14,209 bases of DNA from an uncultured Bacilli bacterium (GTDB lineage: Bacteria; Bacillota_I; Bacilli_A; RF39; UBA660), in contig CALVWH010000081.1 in assembly GCA_944364705.1 (NCBI GenBank), forward strand, positions 1 to 14,209. Direction: 5' to 3'. Both the position numbers and the translations under genes were made by a program. The notes beneath the pieces are model-generated. The model did not search any database. It saw only the letters and a program-made list of their open reading frames with translations, and was not told the origin of the DNA. Within the stretch, counting starts at the first letter, position 1. Each line of letters begins with the position of its first letter. This document shows, piece after piece, positions 1-7,510 of this stretch.

Positions 1-200
1 CTCCAGAATCTACCCCAGTAGAAAATGCGAATCCATTTGGAGTAAGTGCAAATGTGCAAGCTCCAGAATCTACCCCAGTAGAAAATGCGAATCCATTTGG
101 AGTAAGTGCAAATGTGCAAGCTCCAGAATCTACTCCGGTAGAAAATACGAATCCATTTGGAGTAAGTGCAAATGTGCAAACTCCAGACCCTAATTCTGTT
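1..200 (+). repeat. 60-bp in-frame tandem repeat
   Basis: Units at 1-60 and 61-120 are identical. Unit 121-180 differs at four bases, two of them silent third-position changes. The unit starting at 181 matches for only a few bases before diverging. The period of 60 bp equals 20 codons, so the array expands the protein without frameshift. It continues past the left edge, so the copy number is unknown. Confidence 0.95.
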
Positions 201-236
201 GGAAATAATGGAAATACAAATAATGGAAATATCTAA
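3..236 (+). CDS. C-terminal part of a repetitive, probably secreted or surface protein (5' end outside window)
   Basis: The reading frame is open from the left edge (first full codon at 3) to a TAA at 234-236, so only the last 77 residues are visible. They consist of a 20-residue Pro/Glu/Asn/Val-rich repeat (PESTPVENANPFGVSANVQA), seen as two identical units, one variant unit (A to T in ENANP) and a degenerate fourth that drifts into an Asn/Gly-rich tail (NNGNTNNGNI). There are no cysteines, hydrophobic segments or sorting motif in this part. Low-complexity Pro/Thr/Asn repeats are typical of extracellular or wall-spanning stalk regions, but function cannot be assigned from the tail. An ATG lies inside a repeat unit at 54 but has no RBS and is not the real start. 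A terminator follows directly, so the gene is the last of its transcript. Confidence 0.8.
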   Translation, partial: PESTPVENANPFGVSANVQAPESTPVENANPFGVSANVQAPESTPVENTNPFGVSANVQTPDPNSVGNNGNTNNGNI

Positions 237-249
237 AATTTAGATGAGA

Positions 250-275
250 AAAAGATCTTTTATGGTCTTTTTTTT
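250..275 (+). terminator. Rho-independent terminator of the repeat-protein gene
   Basis: Stem AAAAGATC (250-257) pairs with GGTCTTTT (264-271) with one G-U pair, loop TTTTAT, followed by more T residues to 275. It begins 14 bases after the stop codon. Confidence 0.85.
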
Positions 276-390
276 GTAAAGAATTTGTCAATGAAAAAGA
301 AAAAACATCTGAAAAAATAAGAAGAAAGAAAAAATTGTCGAATGAAATACAAAAATATTAAAAAAAATATATAAAAAAATTGTTTTTTTA

Positions 391-416
391 TGATATGATT
401 AAAATAGAAAGGAGAG
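391..416 (+). promoter_or_regulatory. Extended -10 promoter and RBS of the LRR gene
   Basis: TGATATGAT at 391-399 is an extended -10 element (TGn + TATGAT). No convincing -35 is seen at the right distance, only A/T runs. AAAGGAGAG at 408-416 is a strong RBS and sits 7 bases before the TTG at 424, which fixes that unusual start. The 187-base gap from 237 to 423 otherwise holds only the upstream terminator and A-rich sequence. Confidence 0.65.
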
Positions 417-423
417 AGAAAAT

Positions 424-1584
424 TTGAAAAAATTTGGTGTGTTAGTTTTTAGCTTTTTAGTTTTTACGAGTGGATGTGTTGTTGCACAAGCACAAGGGAC
501 AAGTATTGCTGATCGTTTTGAAGAATCTTTTGTAAAAGCAATCGAAGAAAAATATCAGATTACTGCAGAAGATTTTACCGATGAATGGGCAAGACAACAA
601 ACAGAACTAGATCTTTCAAACATGTCTATTGGTGGAATTGATAAAGGTGGAATCGATGCAGCAGTTTTGACTGATTATTTTGTAAACCTTGAAACTTTAA
701 ATTTAAATAATAACGGTCTTGGGGGATTACCAAATCTACCAGGAAATTTAAAAGTGTTAAAGGTAGAAAATAATAAGATTACTGCTTTACCAAGATTAAC
801 TTCTGTTATGACGGAACTTGACTGCTCTGGCAATCAAATTGAAGAATTAACCGATTTACCAACTACGTTAGTTTCTCTTGATGTTAGTGGAAATCCATTA
901 AAAGCTTTAATTTCTTTACCAGAAGGACTAAAAACTTTAAATGTAAGTGATTGTGGTTTATCAGCATTAATTACTTTACCAAGTGGATTAGAAGTTTTAA
1001 ATGCAAGTAACAACCAATTAGCTGGATTACCAGATATGCCAGTTGCTTTAAAAACTTTAAATGTTAGCAATAACATGTTACCAGGACTTCCAGCTTTACC
1101 AGAAAATCTAGAAAACTTAAATTTAAGTAACAATCAGCTTGAAGGGTTAGCACCATTTCCAAAAAATTTGAAAACATTAGATGTTAGTGGAAACGGTTTA
1201 AAAGCTTTACCAGATTTTCCAGCCGAACTAGTTACTTTAAATGCCAGTAACAATGCCTTAACATCATTGCCAGATTTAGCACCAACCATTACGGAACTAA
1301 ATCTTGCGAATAATCAATTAACAGAACTTCCAATTTTACCAGGGAATTTAGTAAGTTTAAATATCAAAGGAAATAAAATTGATAAAATCCTTGCTAGTCA
1401 ATTACCAGGAACGTTAGTTGATTTCGAAAGTGATGTAGAAGTTACAGATGATCTTACAAACGATTCTGGAACAACCGAAGAAATTGAAAACCCAGCTACA
1501 GGAGACGGAATTTTATTCTTTGTATCTTTAGCACTCATTAGTTGTTTTGGAGCAGCGTTTGCATATAAAAAACTTCATAATTAA
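424..1584 (+). CDS. Secreted leucine-rich-repeat protein with NPATG wall-sorting signal
   Basis: This 386-residue surface protein starts at TTG. Residues 1-23 form an export signal (KK, hydrophobic core, then AQA at 21-23 for signal peptidase I; the alternative is a lipobox-like TSGC with Cys18). Residues 26-60 are a short N-terminal cap. From about 83 to 322 there are twelve 20-residue LRRs of the bacterial LPX type, e.g. PALPENLENLNLSNNQLEGL; eleven run without a gap from 103. A short acidic Thr/Asp/Glu linker leads to NPATGD (356-361), a hydrophobic helix (363-379) and a KK-containing tail, the layout of a sortase substrate cut between T and G. LPX repeats of this length are best known from YopM and IpaH effectors, where they bind proteins; binding of a host or neighbouring-cell ligand is therefore only an inference. 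The gene appears monocistronic, and no sortase gene is present in the window. Confidence 0.9.
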   Translation: MKKFGVLVFSFLVFTSGCVVAQAQGTSIADRFEESFVKAIEEKYQITAEDFTDEWARQQTELDLSNMSIGGIDKGGIDAAVLTDYFVNLETLNLNNNGLGGLPNLPGNLKVLKVENNKITALPRLTSVMTELDCSGNQIEELTDLPTTLVSLDVSGNPLKALISLPEGLKTLNVSDCGLSALITLPSGLEVLNASNNQLAGLPDMPVALKTLNVSNNMLPGLPALPENLENLNLSNNQLEGLAPFPKNLKTLDVSGNGLKALPDFPAELVTLNASNNALTSLPDLAPTITELNLANNQLTELPILPGNLVSLNIKGNKIDKILASQLPGTLVDFESDVEVTDDLTNDSGTTEEIENPATGDGILFFVSLALISCFGAAFAYKKLHN

Positions 1585-1615
1585 AAAGGAAAGCGATGAA
1601 AGCTTTCTTTTTTTT
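1584..1615 (+). terminator. Rho-independent terminator of the LRR gene
   Basis: GAAAGC (1589-1594) pairs with GCTTTC (1602-1607), loop GATGAAA, with the stem extended outward by a G-U pair and A-T pairs into the T-run ending at 1615. It starts at the LRR stop codon. Confidence 0.9.
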
Positions 1616-1624
1616 ACAAAAAAC

Positions 1625-1653
1625 TTTACCCAAACAAATGTACATGATATAGT
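1625..1653 (+). promoter_or_regulatory. Promoter of the DUF1848 gene
   Basis: TTTACC (1625-1630) as -35, 17-base spacer, then extended -10 TGA-TATAGT (1645-1653). It lies ten bases beyond the previous terminator and 42 bases before the start codon. Confidence 0.65.
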
Positions 1654-1694
1654 AAATATATGGAAAATACATAGGAAAGTTTTGGTGATGAACA

Positions 1695-2582
1695 ATGATA
1701 TTAAACATAAGTGGTCGAACCGATATTGTAGCCTTCTATACTCCTTGGCTTTTAAATCGCTTAAAAGAAGGCTTTGTCGATGTTCGAAATCCCTTTTTCA
1801 CAAAAAAAATAAGCCGAATTTACTTTAAAGATGTCGATGGAATTATTTTCTGTACAAAAAATCCAATCCCTATCTTATCAAGTCTTGATCAAATCAAAAT
1901 TCCATTCGTATTTCAAATCACACTAACGCCTTATAAAAAAGATATCGAACCAAACGTTCCACCAAAAGGACAAATAATAAAAGCTATCAAACAACTCTCT
2001 TCCAAAATCGGAAAAGATAAAGTGTATGTTCGTTATGATCCAGTATTTCTTAGTCCAAAATATTCTTTAGAGTATCATAAAAAAGCATTCGCTAACCTTT
2101 GTAAAATGTTAGATGGATCCGTAGAACATATTATTATCTCCTTTTTAGATGATTATAAAAACGTTAGAAAAAATCAAAAAGTGATCAACAATCAACCATT
2201 TACTCAAGAAGATTATAAAGAATTTGGTACTTTTTTTGCTCAAACAGCGAAAAACCATCATATGACGGTTCAAACTTGCGCCGAAGAAAAAAACTTAAAA
2301 GAATATGGATTTTTCGTTTCCGATTGTGTGACTCCAACTTTAGCCTATAAATTAACCGGAAAAACAAATTGGACTCGATGGAAAGCAAGAAAAAACGATT
2401 TTTGTCATTGCGTTTCAATGGGTGATATTGGATCTTATAATAGTTGTTTACATTTCTGTAAATACTGCTACGCAAATTATCAAGAAGAAGAAATTTTAAA
2501 GAACCATCAAACCCATGATCCAAACTCTAGTTTACTGATTGGAAAAATAACCGAAGAAGACGAAATAAAAGTTAGAAAGTAA
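1695..2582 (+). CDS. DUF1848 family protein, radical-SAM-like cysteine cluster at the C-terminus
   Basis: The 295-residue product has the hallmarks of DUF1848. Near the N-terminus is SGRTDIVAFYTPW (6-18) with RNPF (31-34), then FCTKNPIP (52-59), and YVRYDPVF (111-118) in the middle. A C-terminal Cys cluster follows: C237, C239, then C251-xxx-C255-xx-C258-YANY. The CxxxCxxC spacing is that of the iron-sulfur site of radical SAM enzymes, but it sits at the C-terminal end and not near the N-terminus, which is the known peculiarity of this family. The biochemical role is not established. The start at 1695 is supported by GGTGAT at 1684-1689; the ATG at 1688 is in another frame. It has its own promoter and no partner gene, so context does not help assign a substrate. 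A nucleic-acid or cofactor modification role would be speculation. Confidence 0.85.
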   Translation: MILNISGRTDIVAFYTPWLLNRLKEGFVDVRNPFFTKKISRIYFKDVDGIIFCTKNPIPILSSLDQIKIPFVFQITLTPYKKDIEPNVPPKGQIIKAIKQLSSKIGKDKVYVRYDPVFLSPKYSLEYHKKAFANLCKMLDGSVEHIIISFLDDYKNVRKNQKVINNQPFTQEDYKEFGTFFAQTAKNHHMTVQTCAEEKNLKEYGFFVSDCVTPTLAYKLTGKTNWTRWKARKNDFCHCVSMGDIGSYNSCLHFCKYCYANYQEEEILKNHQTHDPNSSLLIGKITEEDEIKVRK

Positions 2583-2648
2583 GATTTTGTAAAGATAATT
2601 CAAAAAGTTGTCAAGTTCCAATAAGAATCTTTTTTTAAAACATTTTCG

Positions 2649-2670
2649 TGCTATAATAGAACATAGGTGA
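2649..2670 (+). promoter_or_regulatory. Extended -10 promoter and RBS of the ABC importer operon
   Basis: TGCTATAAT at 2649-2657 is a perfect extended -10. No good -35 is seen 17 bases upstream (T-rich). AGGTGA (2665-2670) is the RBS, 4 bases before the ATG at 2675. The predicted 5' leader is therefore only about ten bases, which leaves no room for a riboswitch. Confidence 0.7.
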
Positions 2671-2674
2671 TTCT

Positions 2675-3799
2675 ATGATAAGGTTAGAAAACGTATCAAA
2701 AAATTATAAAGATAAAAAAATTTTACAAAATATAAATCTAGAGATTCAAGATAATGCGATTACCACCTTGATTGGAGAAAGCGGTTGTGGAAAAACAACA
2801 ACCCTCAAAATGATCAATCGCTTAATTGAACCAAGCTCTGGAACCATTACCATTGATGGACAAGATATCCGAAAAAAAAATCCAATTGCTTTAAGAAGAA
2901 GCATGGGATATGTTATTCAGCAAACTGGACTATTTCCACATATGACAATCCGTCAAAATATCGAATTAATTTCTAAAATTGAAAAAAAAGATCCGAAAAA
3001 AATAAAAGAGCGGACCTTAGAAATGATGGAAATGGTCGGATTAAATGCAGAGGAATATTTGGATCGTTATCCATCCGAACTATCTGGAGGACAACAACAA
3101 AGAGTTGGAATCGCAAGAGCTTTTGCTTCCGATCCCAAAATTGTATTAATGGACGAACCATTTAGTGCATTAGATCCCTTAACAAGATCCTCTTTGCAAG
3201 ACGAATTGATTCATTTACAAGAAAATTATCATAAAACCATTGTGTTTGTTACTCATGATATGGATGAAGCAATCAAGATATCCGATAAAATTGCGATTAT
3301 GGATGGTGGAAAACTTGTTCAATACGATACCCCGGAAAATATTTTAAAACATCCTGCGAATGATTTCGTTCGAACCTTTGTAGGAAATAAAAGAATTTGG
3401 ACATCTCCAAATCTAATCCGTGTCGAAGATATCATGATGGATCATCCGGTTACTTGTAAGCCAAATTTTTCGATTTTTTATTGTTTAAATAAAATGAAAA
3501 TGTCCCATGTTGATACCTTAATGGTCGTGGACGAAAAGAAAAAACTTCAAGGTATTTTATATGCTTCAAGTTTAACCAATGTAAATTATGAAAATAAAAA
3601 AGCTAGAGATTTTATTGAAAATGACTTTTTATCCGTTCATCCAGAAGATTCTATTATCGATTTATTAAAAATTATTGATGAAAATAAAATTTCTACGATG
3701 CCAGTGGTTGATCACAAAGGAATCTTAAAAGGATTAATAACGCGAAGTAGCCTTCTAACTTCTTTAAGTCAACAATTTTTAGAGAAGGAGGAACAATAA
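2675..3799 (+). CDS. ABC importer ATPase with two CBS domains (betaine/choline/ergothioneine type)
   Basis: This 374-residue ATP-binding subunit energises the importer encoded next to it. Walker A is GESGCGKTT (34-42), the Q-loop is in VIQQTGLFPHMT (80-91), the signature is LSGGQ (136-140), Walker B is IVLMDEP (156-162) and the switch His is H194 in VTHD. The ABC domain ends near 240 and is followed by two CBS domains (about 249-305 and 309-365, the second containing TMPVVDHKG). An ATPase with C-terminal tandem CBS domains is characteristic of the OpuA/OpuC/ProV/EgtV group; in OpuA-type systems these domains regulate transport in response to ionic strength or cyclic-di-AMP. The last base of its TAA is the first base of the next gene's ATG (TAATG), indicating translational coupling. 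The class is certain; the substrate is not. Confidence 0.93.
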   Translation: MIRLENVSKNYKDKKILQNINLEIQDNAITTLIGESGCGKTTTLKMINRLIEPSSGTITIDGQDIRKKNPIALRRSMGYVIQQTGLFPHMTIRQNIELISKIEKKDPKKIKERTLEMMEMVGLNAEEYLDRYPSELSGGQQQRVGIARAFASDPKIVLMDEPFSALDPLTRSSLQDELIHLQENYHKTIVFVTHDMDEAIKISDKIAIMDGGKLVQYDTPENILKHPANDFVRTFVGNKRIWTSPNLIRVEDIMMDHPVTCKPNFSIFYCLNKMKMSHVDTLMVVDEKKKLQGILYASSLTNVNYENKKARDFIENDFLSVHPEDSIIDLLKIIDENKISTMPVVDHKGILKGLITRSSLLTSLSQQFLEKEEQ

Positions 3800-5358
3800 T
3801 GGAACTAATCAATTACTTTATCGATAATTCTTCGCAAATTTTATCCTTACTATTAGAACATATTGAATTAACGGTCATGGCTGTCGGACTTGCGATTTTG
3901 ATCGGAGTTCCTATTGGTATTTTCATCAGTTATGTAAAAAAATTAGGGAAACCAATTTTAGGACTAGCTAATGTTATGCAAGCCATTCCTTCGATGGCCC
4001 TTTTAGGATTTGCGATTCCTTTTTTAGGAATTGGCACCTTACCAGCAATTGTAATGGTTGTTTTATATTCCTTGTTACCCATTATCAAAAATACATATAC
4101 AGGAATCAATAGCATTCAAGAACAAATGATTGAATCAGCTACCGGGATTGGACTTACGAGAGCACAAATTTTAATGAAAATACAAATTCCTTTAGCTTTA
4201 CCTGTTATTATGGCAGGAGTCCGTATTTCTGCCGTTAGTGCAGTTGGTCTTATGACATTAGCTGCATTTGTTGGAGCTGGGGGACTTGGATATTTAGTTT
4301 ATGCTGGAATTCGTTCCATTAACAATTTACAAATTTTAGCTGGTGCGATTCCTGCCTGTCTTCTAGCCCTTTTTATGGATTATACCCTAGGAATTGTCGA
4401 ACGTTTAGTAACTCCAAAAAATAAGAAACCATCTGGTCATGTTCCTTTTTTCAAAAGAGACAGTGTACAAAAAATTATTTTATTTTTTATTCTTCTTTTA
4501 TTTGCCTCTTTATTTGCCTTAAATTTTATTCAAAATAAAAAAATAGGAAAACAAATGACCATTGGAAGTATGGATTTTACAGAACAAGAAATATTATCTT
4601 ATATGATGAAAACGCTGATTGAAGACCGTACCGATATCACTGTGAATCAAAAATTATCTTTAGGTTCTTCTTCTATTGTTTTTAATGCATTAAAAGAAGG
4701 AAATATCGACTTATACATTGATTACACAGGAACTTTGTATGGAAGTGTTTTAAAACATGAACCAAATAGTGACGTTTCAGAAGTGTATCAGATATCAAAT
4801 AAAGAGTTACAAGAAAAGTATCAATTGCACCTATTAAATGATTTAAATTTTAATAATACCTATACGTTAGCAGTTACGAAAGAAACTAAGGAAAAATATC
4901 AATTGCAAACCATTAGTGATTTAAGTGCGGTATCAAACGAACTTGTATTTTCACCAACGCTTACATTTATGGAACGAAATGACTGTTACGTGGGACTTTC
5001 AAAAGCTTATCCGATTGCTTTTAAAGATGTGATTGCCATGGATGGAGCACCGAGATATTTAGCTCTTATGAATGGAGAAAGTGATGTTATTGATGCTTTT
5101 TCCACCGATGGACTTTTAAAAAAATATGATCTTGTTGTCTTAGAAGACGATAAAAATTATTTTTTACCTTATCAAGCGGTTCCCGTTGTATCGGATTCTT
5201 TTGAAGAAGAATATGGAGAAGTTCTTCCCATTTTAGAAGAATTAAGAGAGCATTTAAATGATGAAGTTATGAGAAATTTAAATTACGAAGTAGATGAAAA
5301 TGGAAAAACTCCACAAGAAGTGGCAGAAAAATTTTTAAGTGAACAAAATCTAATTTAA
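3799..5358 (+). CDS. Fused permease and solute-binding protein of a quaternary-amine or ergothioneine-type ABC importer
   Basis: The 519-residue protein joins two subunits. Residues about 15-205 are the inner-membrane permease (several hydrophobic helices), with the ATPase-contacting loop ESATGIGLTRAQILMKIQIP at 112-131 and FVGAGGLG at 157-164. A further helix at 226-244 leads outward to an extracellular binding domain from about 252 to the end (TIGSMDFTEQEIL at 254-266, DLYIDYTGT at 304-312), which has the fold pattern of OpuAC/OpuCC/ProX proteins. Such fusions occur in OpuA/BusA betaine importers and in the EgtU ergothioneine importer. With a CBS-containing ATPase next door, EgtUV is a serious candidate, but choline, carnitine or betaine fit too; ligand residues cannot be judged by eye. 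RBS AGGAGG lies about seven bases before the ATG, inside the end of the upstream gene. Confidence 0.9.
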   Translation: MELINYFIDNSSQILSLLLEHIELTVMAVGLAILIGVPIGIFISYVKKLGKPILGLANVMQAIPSMALLGFAIPFLGIGTLPAIVMVVLYSLLPIIKNTYTGINSIQEQMIESATGIGLTRAQILMKIQIPLALPVIMAGVRISAVSAVGLMTLAAFVGAGGLGYLVYAGIRSINNLQILAGAIPACLLALFMDYTLGIVERLVTPKNKKPSGHVPFFKRDSVQKIILFFILLLFASLFALNFIQNKKIGKQMTIGSMDFTEQEILSYMMKTLIEDRTDITVNQKLSLGSSSIVFNALKEGNIDLYIDYTGTLYGSVLKHEPNSDVSEVYQISNKELQEKYQLHLLNDLNFNNTYTLAVTKETKEKYQLQTISDLSAVSNELVFSPTLTFMERNDCYVGLSKAYPIAFKDVIAMDGAPRYLALMNGESDVIDAFSTDGLLKKYDLVVLEDDKNYFLPYQAVPVVSDSFEEEYGEVLPILEELREHLNDEVMRNLNYEVDENGKTPQEVAEKFLSEQNLI

Positions 5359-5371
5359 AAAGTAATTTTTT

Positions 5372-5420
5372 TGCTAGATATATAATAAAAAAAGTCAAAT
5401 ATTTGTAAAGGAAAGGTGAT
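5372..5420 (+). promoter_or_regulatory. Possible pta promoter and RBS
   Basis: TATAAT at 5381-5386 is a consensus -10 but has neither a TGn extension nor a clear -35. AAAGGAAAGGTGAT (5407-5420) is the RBS before the ATG at 5424. A 10-bp palindrome, CAAATATTTG, lies between them at 5396-5405. No hairpin terminator separates the importer genes from pta, so read-through is also possible. Confidence 0.5.
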
Positions 5421-5423
5421 AAA

Positions 5424-6419
5424 ATGAAATTTATTGAAAGCATTAAGGAACGAGCAAAAGAAGAAAAAAGAACGATTGTTTTACCAGAAACGATGGATCG
5501 TAGAGTCTTAGAAGCTACGCAAAAAGTATTAGAAGAAGATCTTGCTCATATTATTTTAATTGGAGATCCAGAGGAATTTATGAAAGGAAATGAAGATTTA
5601 CATTTACAAGGTGCAGAAATCATAAATCCTCATACTTCAGAACTTACCGATATTTTTGTAAAAGAATTAACGGAATTACGAAAAGAAAAAGGAATGACTA
5701 AAGAAAAAGCTTATCAATTATTAACAGAAGATTACATGTATTTTGCATGTATGCTTGTAAAAGATGGAAAAGCCGATGGCGTTGTCTCTGGAGCTTGTCA
5801 TTCAACTGCAAATACACTAAGACCTTCTCTTCAAATTATAAAAACGAAACCAGGATGTGAACTTGTTTCTGCCTTTTTCCTTATGGTTGTTCCAGATTGC
5901 TCCTATGGAAGTAATGGAACCTTTATCTTTGCAGATTCTGGATTAGTACAAAATCCATCTTCTTCAGAACTTGCAGCGATTGCAGCGTCAAGTGCCGATA
6001 GTTTTGAACTTTTAGTTGGGGAAAAACCATACGTTGCGATGTTATCTCACTCAACCAAAGGAAGTGCTTCGCATCCGGATGTTGATAAAGTAATCGAAGC
6101 AGTTAAAATTGCAAAAGAAAAATATCCACAATATAAAATTGATGGTGAATTACAAGCAGATGCAGCCTTAGTTCCATCGGTAGGAGAGTCAAAAGCTAAA
6201 GGAAGCCCGGTTGCAGGAAAAGCAAATGTTTTGGTTTTTCCAGATTTAGATGCTGGAAATATTGGATACAAATTAGTACAAAGACTTGCGAAAGCAGAAG
6301 CTTATGGACCAATTACCCAAGGAATTAAAGCACCAATTAATGATTTGTCAAGAGGATGTAGTGTGGATGATATTGTTGGTGTTGTTGCGATTACAGCGGT
6401 ACAACGTAAAAACAAGTGA
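5424..6419 (+). CDS. pta: Phosphate acetyltransferase
   Basis: Pta interconverts acetyl-CoA plus phosphate with acetyl-phosphate plus CoA; with acetate kinase it makes ATP and acetate in the cytoplasm. The 331 residues match the single-domain, about 325-residue Firmicutes form. Family motifs occur in order: TIVLPETMDRRVLEA (17-31), SGACHSTANTLRPSLQ (122-137), ADSGLVQNPSSSELA (170-184), LSHSTKGSA (207-215), DGELQADAALVP (240-251), VFPDLDAGNIGYKL (271-284) and GPITQG (295-300). The full length is intact and no frameshift is seen. Acetate kinase is not in the window, so the usual pta-ack pairing is absent here. The gene's own TGA is built into one arm of the terminator hairpin it shares with mutY. 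Presence of pta suggests acetate-forming fermentative metabolism. Confidence 0.97.
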   Translation: MKFIESIKERAKEEKRTIVLPETMDRRVLEATQKVLEEDLAHIILIGDPEEFMKGNEDLHLQGAEIINPHTSELTDIFVKELTELRKEKGMTKEKAYQLLTEDYMYFACMLVKDGKADGVVSGACHSTANTLRPSLQIIKTKPGCELVSAFFLMVVPDCSYGSNGTFIFADSGLVQNPSSSELAAIAASSADSFELLVGEKPYVAMLSHSTKGSASHPDVDKVIEAVKIAKEKYPQYKIDGELQADAALVPSVGESKAKGSPVAGKANVLVFPDLDAGNIGYKLVQRLAKAEAYGPITQGIKAPINDLSRGCSVDDIVGVVAITAVQRKNK

Positions 6420-6438
6420 TTTATGGTCACTTGTTTTT
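6408..6438. terminator. Bidirectional terminator shared by pta and mutY
   Basis: AACAAGTGA (6411-6419) pairs perfectly with TCACTTGTT (6427-6435), loop TTTATGG, with A-T pairs extending outward on both sides. It therefore has a T-run after the hairpin on both strands. The pta stop TGA is 6417-6419 and the mutY stop is 6427-6429 on the minus strand, so the two stop codons pair with each other's complement across the hairpin. Confidence 0.92.
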
Positions 6439-7467
6439 TAAATATTCGGTATAAGTTTTAAATGCAGTTGGTATTGAGTATTTTGAAAAAAGTTCTTCTT
6501 TTTTTACCCATAAAAAACCTTCTATTTTTTCTTTGACTGGAATTTCATATCCAATCATATTCCATTTTATATGAGAAAAAATATGGGAACTTTCTTTTAC
6601 GTACAAAATATTTTTGATGGGAAGTTTCTTTTTTTTCGCATCTTCTTGAATATCTTTTTCAGTCCAAAAACCTTTTTGATTTGGATATTCATATAAAGAA
6701 GCAAGTAGTCCTGTTTTTGGTCTTTTTTTAATCGCAATTTCATCTTGATAGGTATATAGAAAAATGGTTTTTTCTTCTACTGTCCGCTCTTTTTTTGGAG
6801 ATTTTTGTGGTAACATATCTACTTTTCCTTGTTGATATGCAAGACATTCTTTGGCAATTGGGCACTGTTCACATTTTGCTTTCCCGTTTGGAATACAAAT
6901 GGTTGCCCCTAAATCCATTAGTGCTTGATTAAATTCACCAGGATTTTCGCTTGGAATAAAAGATTTTATTTTTTCAAAATATTTTCTTTTCGTTTTTTCT
7001 TTTGTAATGTCATCAAAATCTAGATAAAGACGACTAAAAATTCTAAGAACATTGCCATCGATTGCACCTACTGGTTCATGAAAAGATATGGATGCAATGG
7101 CACCTGCTGTATAAAATCCAATTCCAGGAAGTTTTTTTAATTCTTCAAACGTTTCTGGCATTTTTCCATGATAATTTTCTTCAATTACTTGAGCACATTT
7201 TTTTAAATTTTTTGCTCTACTATAATATCCTAAGCCTTCCCATAATTTTAACAACCGATCTTCTTTTACGGTTGCTAAAGAAGAAATATTGGGAAGTTCT
7301 GTAAGGAATCTTTGAAAATAAGGAATCACGGCTTCTACTCTTGTTTGCTGAAGCATAATTTCGGAAATCCAAACATTATATGGATTGGTATTTTGACGCC
7401 ATGGAAGATCTCTTTTGTTTTTTTTATACCAAGTTTGTAAATTTTGTTTTATTTTTTCTTCTTTCAT
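6427..7467 (-). CDS. mutY: Adenine DNA glycosylase MutY
   Basis: MutY removes adenine mispaired with 8-oxoguanine, preventing G:C to T:A mutations. The 346-residue protein has the complete layout: catalytic Glu36 in SEIMLQQTR (35-43), helix-hairpin-helix LPGIGFYTAGAI (113-124), catalytic Asp137 in VGAIDGNVLRIFSRL (133-147), and a [4Fe-4S] loop with C191, C199, C202 and C208. The first gap is seven residues and not the six of E. coli, a spacing I believe also occurs in clostridial MutY. A C-terminal NUDIX-like 8-oxoG recognition domain starts near 230 and includes SHIFSHIKW, matching the FSH loop of bacillar MutY. Start ATG at 7465-7467 is preceded by AAGAGG at a good distance. It is convergent with pta and divergent from the tRNA gene; no strong promoter was identified for it. 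Confidence 0.96.
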   Translation of the reverse strand: MKEEKIKQNLQTWYKKNKRDLPWRQNTNPYNVWISEIMLQQTRVEAVIPYFQRFLTELPNISSLATVKEDRLLKLWEGLGYYSRAKNLKKCAQVIEENYHGKMPETFEELKKLPGIGFYTAGAIASISFHEPVGAIDGNVLRIFSRLYLDFDDITKEKTKRKYFEKIKSFIPSENPGEFNQALMDLGATICIPNGKAKCEQCPIAKECLAYQQGKVDMLPQKSPKKERTVEEKTIFLYTYQDEIAIKKRPKTGLLASLYEYPNQKGFWTEKDIQEDAKKKKLPIKNILYVKESSHIFSHIKWNMIGYEIPVKEKIEGFLWVKKEELFSKYSIPTAFKTYTEYLKNK

Positions 7468-7510
7468 GTTAAACCTCTTATCGTAAAAACTAGCTATTTA
7501 TAAAAAAACG

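Noticed and set aside
1..200. 60-bp repeats as a CRISPR array
   Set aside because: Units are directly adjacent with no spacers and are in frame with a protein.
834..1133. Minus-strand open frame opposite the LRR gene
   Set aside because: It is a mirror of the repetitive LRR codons, with no RBS or promoter.
1547..1828. Plus-strand open frame bridging the LRR and DUF1848 genes
   Set aside because: It crosses a terminator and overlaps two better-supported genes in other frames.
2583..2674. Riboswitch upstream of the ABC importer
   Set aside because: The predicted promoter leaves a leader of about ten bases, and no aptamer-like folding is visible.
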